64,000 nucleotides of DNA from an uncultured Acetatifactor sp. (lineage in GTDB: Bacteria > Bacillota > Clostridia > Lachnospirales > Lachnospiraceae), in contig CAKRTS010000014.1 of the NCBI GenBank assembly GCA_934402315.1, positions 1 through 64,000 on the forward strand. Direction: 5' to 3'. Made by a program: the position numbers and the translations under genes. This document shows positions 60,712 to 64,000 of the stretch, in pieces (the first letter of the stretch is position 1; each line of letters opens with the position of its first letter). Below the pieces are notes generated by a model. The model did not search any database, was not told the origin of the DNA, and worked only from the letters and a program-made list of their open reading frames with translations.

Positions 60712-62121
60712 ATGAAAGCATTTATGGACAAGGATTTTCTGTTGGAGACAGAGACAGCGAAGAAGCTCTTTCACGAATACGCTGCCGAGACACCGGTACT
60801 CGATTACCACTGTCACATCAACCCCAGAGAGATCGCGGAGGACCGGCAGTTTGACAACATCACGCAGGTCTGGCTCGGCGGCGACCATTACAAGTGGCGC
60901 TTCATGCGCTCCTGCGGCGTCGATGAAAAGTACATCACCGGAGATGCCTCGGACTATGAGAAGTTCTGCTGCTGGGCAGAATGTCTCGGCAAGGCAATCG
61001 GCAACCCGCTGTTCCACTGGAGCCACCTCGAGCTTCAGCGCTATTTCGGCTATACCGGCGTTCTGAACAAGAATACCGCCGACGAGGTCTGGAAGCTCTG
61101 CAACGAAAAGCTGGCTCAGCCTTCCATGAGCGTGCGCAATCTGATCCGCCAGAGCAACGTCACGCTGATCTGTACAACCGACGATCCCGTCGATTCCCTT
61201 GAGTGGCACAAGCTGATCGCCGAGGACAAGACCTTCGGGACGAAGGTGCTGCCCGCATGGAGACCCGATAAGGCAATGAACATTGAAAAACCGGACTACC
61301 TCGAGTACCTCGACAAGCTCGCCGCAGCCGCAGGACTGCCTGAGATCAACAGCTTTGCCGCACTGAAGGATGCCCTAAAAAAGCGTATGGAATTCTTTGC
61401 TTCCATGGGCTGCTGCGTGTCCGACCACGCTCTGGAATATGTCATGTACTGCCCTGCTGACGAGGATGAGATCGAGACCATCTTCCTCAAGAGATTAAAC
61501 CGTATGGTTCTCACAAAGGAAGAGGAATTAAAGTTCAAGACTGCGTTCATGCTGTTTGTCGGCAAGGAATATCACAAGCTCGACTGGGCAATGCAGCTCC
61601 ACTACGGCTGCAAGCGCGACAACAATACCCTGATGTACGAAAAGCTTGGCCCGGATACCGGCTACGACTGCATCAACAACTATGCACCCTCCGCACAGAT
61701 GGCGGATTTCCTGAATGCCTTAAATGTCACGGACGAGCTTCCCAGAACGATCCTGTACAGCCTGAATCCCAACGACAACCAGTCGATCGGAACCATTCTC
61801 GGCTGCTTCCAGGATTCCACGGCAACCGCGAAGATCCAGCAGGGAAGCGCCTGGTGGTTCAACGATCATAAGACCGGCATGATCGACCAGCTCACCTCCC
61901 TCGCAAACCTTGGAAACCTCTCCGGCTTTGTCGGAATGCTGACAGATTCCCGGAGCTTCCTCTCCTACACCAGACATGAATATTTCCGCCGCATTCTCTG
62001 CAACCTGATCGGCGGCTGGGTGGAGAACGGAGAATTCCCGCAGGACTATGAGACGCTTGGTGAGATCGTGAAGAATATTTCCTATTACAACGCAAGGAAC
62101 TATTTCAGATTCGACGTGTAA
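60712..62121 (+). CDS. uxaC: Glucuronate/galacturonate isomerase
   Basis: UxaC converts D-galacturonate to D-tagaturonate, or D-glucuronate to D-fructuronate, and feeds UxaB. The 469-residue TIM-barrel enzyme has LDYHCHINPREIAEDRQFDN (metal-binding HxH), WLGGDHYKWR, LICTTDDPVDSLEWH, LSDHALE-like VSDHALEYVMY, and the terminal FVGMLTDSRSFLSYTRHEYFRRILCNLIG. The ATG follows AGAAGGTAGAAA. It is cotranscribed with the LacI regulator and ends at a strong hairpin. Confidence 0.97.
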   Translation: MKAFMDKDFLLETETAKKLFHEYAAETPVLDYHCHINPREIAEDRQFDNITQVWLGGDHYKWRFMRSCGVDEKYITGDASDYEKFCCWAECLGKAIGNPLFHWSHLELQRYFGYTGVLNKNTADEVWKLCNEKLAQPSMSVRNLIRQSNVTLICTTDDPVDSLEWHKLIAEDKTFGTKVLPAWRPDKAMNIEKPDYLEYLDKLAAAAGLPEINSFAALKDALKKRMEFFASMGCCVSDHALEYVMYCPADEDEIETIFLKRLNRMVLTKEEELKFKTAFMLFVGKEYHKLDWAMQLHYGCKRDNNTLMYEKLGPDTGYDCINNYAPSAQMADFLNALNVTDELPRTILYSLNPNDNQSIGTILGCFQDSTATAKIQQGSAWWFNDHKTGMIDQLTSLANLGNLSGFVGMLTDSRSFLSYTRHEYFRRILCNLIGGWVENGEFPQDYETLGEIVKNISYYNARNYFRFDV

Positions 62122-62134
62122 ATAAGGACAGTAA

Positions 62135-62161
62135 AACGCCCCGGGTGCAGACCGGGGCGTT
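62135..62161 (+). terminator. Terminator of uxaC
   Basis: AACGCCCCGG (62135-62144) and CCGGGGCGTT (62152-62161) form a perfect 10-bp GC-rich stem with a 7-base loop, followed by a short T-containing tail. Confidence 0.75.
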
Positions 62162-62340
62162 TCGTATGAGAGAAAAGTTTTAGAGGAATATTTCATTCCC
62201 AAAGAAATATTACATCATATTTGCTTTGGGTTCAAGTGTTTTCTAGTAAAAAAATACTGTTTTTTTGTGTCCGGGCACGTTAAGCGCGGTATTTCAGCCG
62301 GATATATACCGGAAAAAACATGTAAGAGGTTTCAAAGAAT

Positions 62341-63162
62341 ATGAGTCAGGGAAAGACAAGAGACATAGATAAAATCATGGTGGAGCGGGGCCGCAGGGGT
62401 GATTTTTCCCCCAGACAGTCCGACCATTACCACAACTATTTTGAAATTTTCTTTTTGCTGTCGGGGAACTGCCGTTTTCTTCTCAACGACAGTGTCTACC
62501 CGCTCGAGAGGGGTGATTTTGTACTGATCGCTCCCGGCAGTCTGCATCATGCCCTGTACGACACTGCCGCCTGCGAAATTCTCACCATCTATTTTAAAAA
62601 GGAATACATCGACTGGAATCTGCTCGCGCCCAACGCCTCCGAGGTCTTTCGTTCCTTTATGGGCAGCATTCCCGCGCTCTATCAGGATGCGGTTTCCTCC
62701 CTCTTAGGCCGTATGCTGTCCGAGGGTTCACAGATCGACGAATTTTCGGACCGTTTCATGACCTGTTATCTTCTGGAGCTTCTGCTGATGCTGATGCGCC
62801 ATTCCGTCATGAACGAGGAAGAGCCGGAGCTTCTCAACTCCCGCGACGCCGACATCCTCGCCGCGACGAAATACATCTACCGGAATTACAAAAAACCGCT
62901 CACCCTGGCGGAAGTATCGGCGCAGGCGGCACTCAGTCCGACCTACTTCAGCAAAAAGTTCAAGCAGATCACAGGAATGGGTTTCAAGGAATACCTGAAC
63001 TTTGTGCGCCTCCGACATGCCCAGACGGCGCTGCTGACAACCAGTAGCACCATCACGGACATCGCCCTGGAAAACGGTTTTAATGACAGTAATTATTTTA
63101 AGGATCTCTTCAAGAAGGTCTACGGAAAATCTCCCAGAGAATACCGCAGGAATCAGGGTTAA
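62341..63162 (+). CDS. AraC-family transcriptional regulator (cupin + HTH)
   Basis: This 273-residue regulator has a cupin sensor domain ([39 protein letters not shown]) and a C-terminal double helix-turn-helix ([33 protein letters not shown] and [34 protein letters not shown]). It probably senses a sugar. It stands alone and overlaps the convergent butyrate kinase gene by 4 bases at the stops. Its targets cannot be deduced; the pectin genes next to it are the nearest candidates. Confidence 0.92.
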   Translation: MSQGKTRDIDKIMVERGRRGDFSPRQSDHYHNYFEIFFLLSGNCRFLLNDSVYPLERGDFVLIAPGSLHHALYDTAACEILTIYFKKEYIDWNLLAPNASEVFRSFMGSIPALYQDAVSSLLGRMLSEGSQIDEFSDRFMTCYLLELLLMLMRHSVMNEEEPELLNSRDADILAATKYIYRNYKKPLTLAEVSAQAALSPTYFSKKFKQITGMGFKEYLNFVRLRHAQTALLTTSSTITDIALENGFNDSNYFKDLFKKVYGKSPREYRRNQG

Positions 63163-64000
63163 TACTCCATTACCTTCTCTTCGCCGTTCATGACACGCAT
63201 AGCGCCCTGTGCCAGAGCCAGCAGCTCATCCTCGCCGGGATATACGGTAACGGGTGCGATCCAGCCTGTTCTCTCCTTCAGAACCTCGCAGACATCCTTG
63301 CCGTATGCGATACCGCCTGTCAGGATGATCTGGTCAACCTTGCCGTTCAGCACACAAGCCATGGAGCCGATGTCCTTTGCGACCTGAAGCAGAAATGCCT
63401 GCTTTGCCTCCGCAGCCTTCTCGTCGCCCTCGTTTGCACGCTTTGTCACGTCGCGCATATCGTTCGTTCCAAGGTAAGCGTTGAAGCCTCCCTTGCCGAT
63501 CAGCTTGCTGTATACTTCCTTCTCTGTATACTTGCCGGAGAAGCACATCTTTACCAGTGCACCGCAGGGCACACCACCGGCACGCTCCGGTGAGAAAGCT
63601 CCGTCTCCGTCAAAAGCGCTAAACACATCGACTACTCTGCCGCCCTCATGCGCGCCGACAGATACGCCGCCGCCCATGTGTACCACGATCAGTCTCAGAG
63701 ACTCATAAGGCTTTCCGACCTCCTTCGCATATCTCTTCGCAACCGCCTTCTGGTTCAGAGCGTGGAAGATACTGCCGCGGGGAATCTCCGGCATACCGGA
63801 ATATCTTGCGATGGGCATCAGCTCGTCCACAACGACCGGATCAACAATGTAAGCGGGAACGCCGATGGAATCAGCGAGCTCTCTTGCAAGGATACCGCCG
63901 AGGTTGGACGCATGCTGTCCCTGTACACCCTTCTTCAGATCGGCAAGAAGCTCGTCCGTAACCGCATAGGTTCCTCCGGGAATGGGCTTTAACATACCGC
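63159..64000 (-). CDS. buk: Butyrate kinase, C-terminal part (cut by window edge)
   Basis: Butyrate kinase makes ATP and butyrate from butyryl phosphate in fermentation. The visible 280 codons cover [52 protein letters not shown] (phosphate-binding), [25 protein letters not shown] and [10 protein letters not shown]. Full-length enzymes are about 355 residues, so some 75 N-terminal residues lie beyond the window. The ATG at 63995 is internal (family text GRGGMLKP), not a start. A phosphotransbutyrylase gene would be expected just upstream, outside the window. Confidence 0.96.
   Translation of the reverse strand, partial: GMLKPIPGGTYAVTDELLADLKKGVQGQHASNLGGILARELADSIGVPAYIVDPVVVDELMPIARYSGMPEIPRGSIFHALNQKAVAKRYAKEVGKPYESLRLIVVHMGGGVSVGAHEGGRVVDVFSAFDGDGAFSPERAGGVPCGALVKMCFSGKYTEKEVYSKLIGKGGFNAYLGTNDMRDVTKRANEGDEKAAEAKQAFLLQVAKDIGSMACVLNGKVDQIILTGGIAYGKDVCEVLKERTGWIAPVTVYPGEDELLALAQGAMRVMNGEEKVMEY

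Overview
The window looks like the chromosome of a spore-forming, butyrate-producing gut Firmicute, most likely a Lachnospiraceae (Clostridium cluster XIVa) member. The evidence is the gene content: spoVAA, spoVAB and spoVAC, butyrate kinase, class B sortases, several GH31 enzymes with an LplABC-type sugar importer, a bacterial galacturonate pathway, and a secA-prfB pair, with clean AGGAGG ribosome binding sites and TTGACA/TATAAT promoters. The genus cannot be fixed from the sequence alone.

Region 1 (1-12121, mostly minus strand) is a surface-polysaccharide locus in the order of the classical cpsABCDE set: LCP ligase, a small secreted Ala/Ser/Thr-rich protein, PHP-type phosphatase (cpsB), chain-length protein (cpsC), tyrosine kinase (cpsD), priming glycosyltransferase, a GT4 glycosyltransferase and a truncated second glycosyltransferase. 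Upstream lie two paralogous sortase B genes with a plus-strand XRE regulator between them, UDP-galactopyranose mutase, and an AAA/DUF234 ATPase. cpsB carries an in-frame TAG.

Region 2 (12122-20757) is mixed: spoVAC with a sigma-G-like promoter, a damaged carbohydrase cluster (a GH30 gene lacking its 5' end and joined to a GH16 fragment, then a CE1-type esterase and a DUF3237 protein), yitT, a four-gene sugar-decoration module (gtrA, DegT aminotransferase, FdtA-type cupin, GT2), and spoVAB-spoVAA.

Region 3 (20998-36879) is an alpha-glucoside/alpha-xyloside utilisation region: a GH13 enzyme behind a cre-like site; a minus-strand operon of two permeases, a binding lipoprotein and three GH31 enzymes; the divergent LacI regulator with three copies of a GTTATCGTTA operator; and an AraC regulator divergent from a fourth GH31 (alpha-xylosidase-like). 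No ABC ATPase is encoded, so a shared one elsewhere is implied.

Region 4 (36967-46673) is housekeeping: tex, three small plus-strand genes, prfB (without the usual programmed frameshift), secA and an HD-GYP protein. Region 5 (46674-62121) is a pectin region: pectinesterase, GH28 polygalacturonase, a TIM-barrel isomerase, and uxaA, uxaB, a LacI regulator and uxaC (pectin to galacturonate, tagaturonate and altronate, then 2-keto-3-deoxygluconate). It is interrupted by a hypothetical gene, a phosphoesterase, a HerA-like ATPase and a Y-family polymerase/YolD pair. The window ends with an AraC regulator and a partial butyrate kinase.

The most unusual signals are: (i) two copies (46685-46812 and 48650-48790) of a roughly 130-140 bp element whose three predicted stems carry compensatory base changes, which points to a structured RNA or palindromic mobile repeat; (ii) the GH16/GH30 deletion chimera; (iii) the amber-interrupted cpsB; (iv) the duplicated sortases around a regulator with a long palindromic operator; and (v) a Y-family polymerase translationally overlapped with pectin genes.
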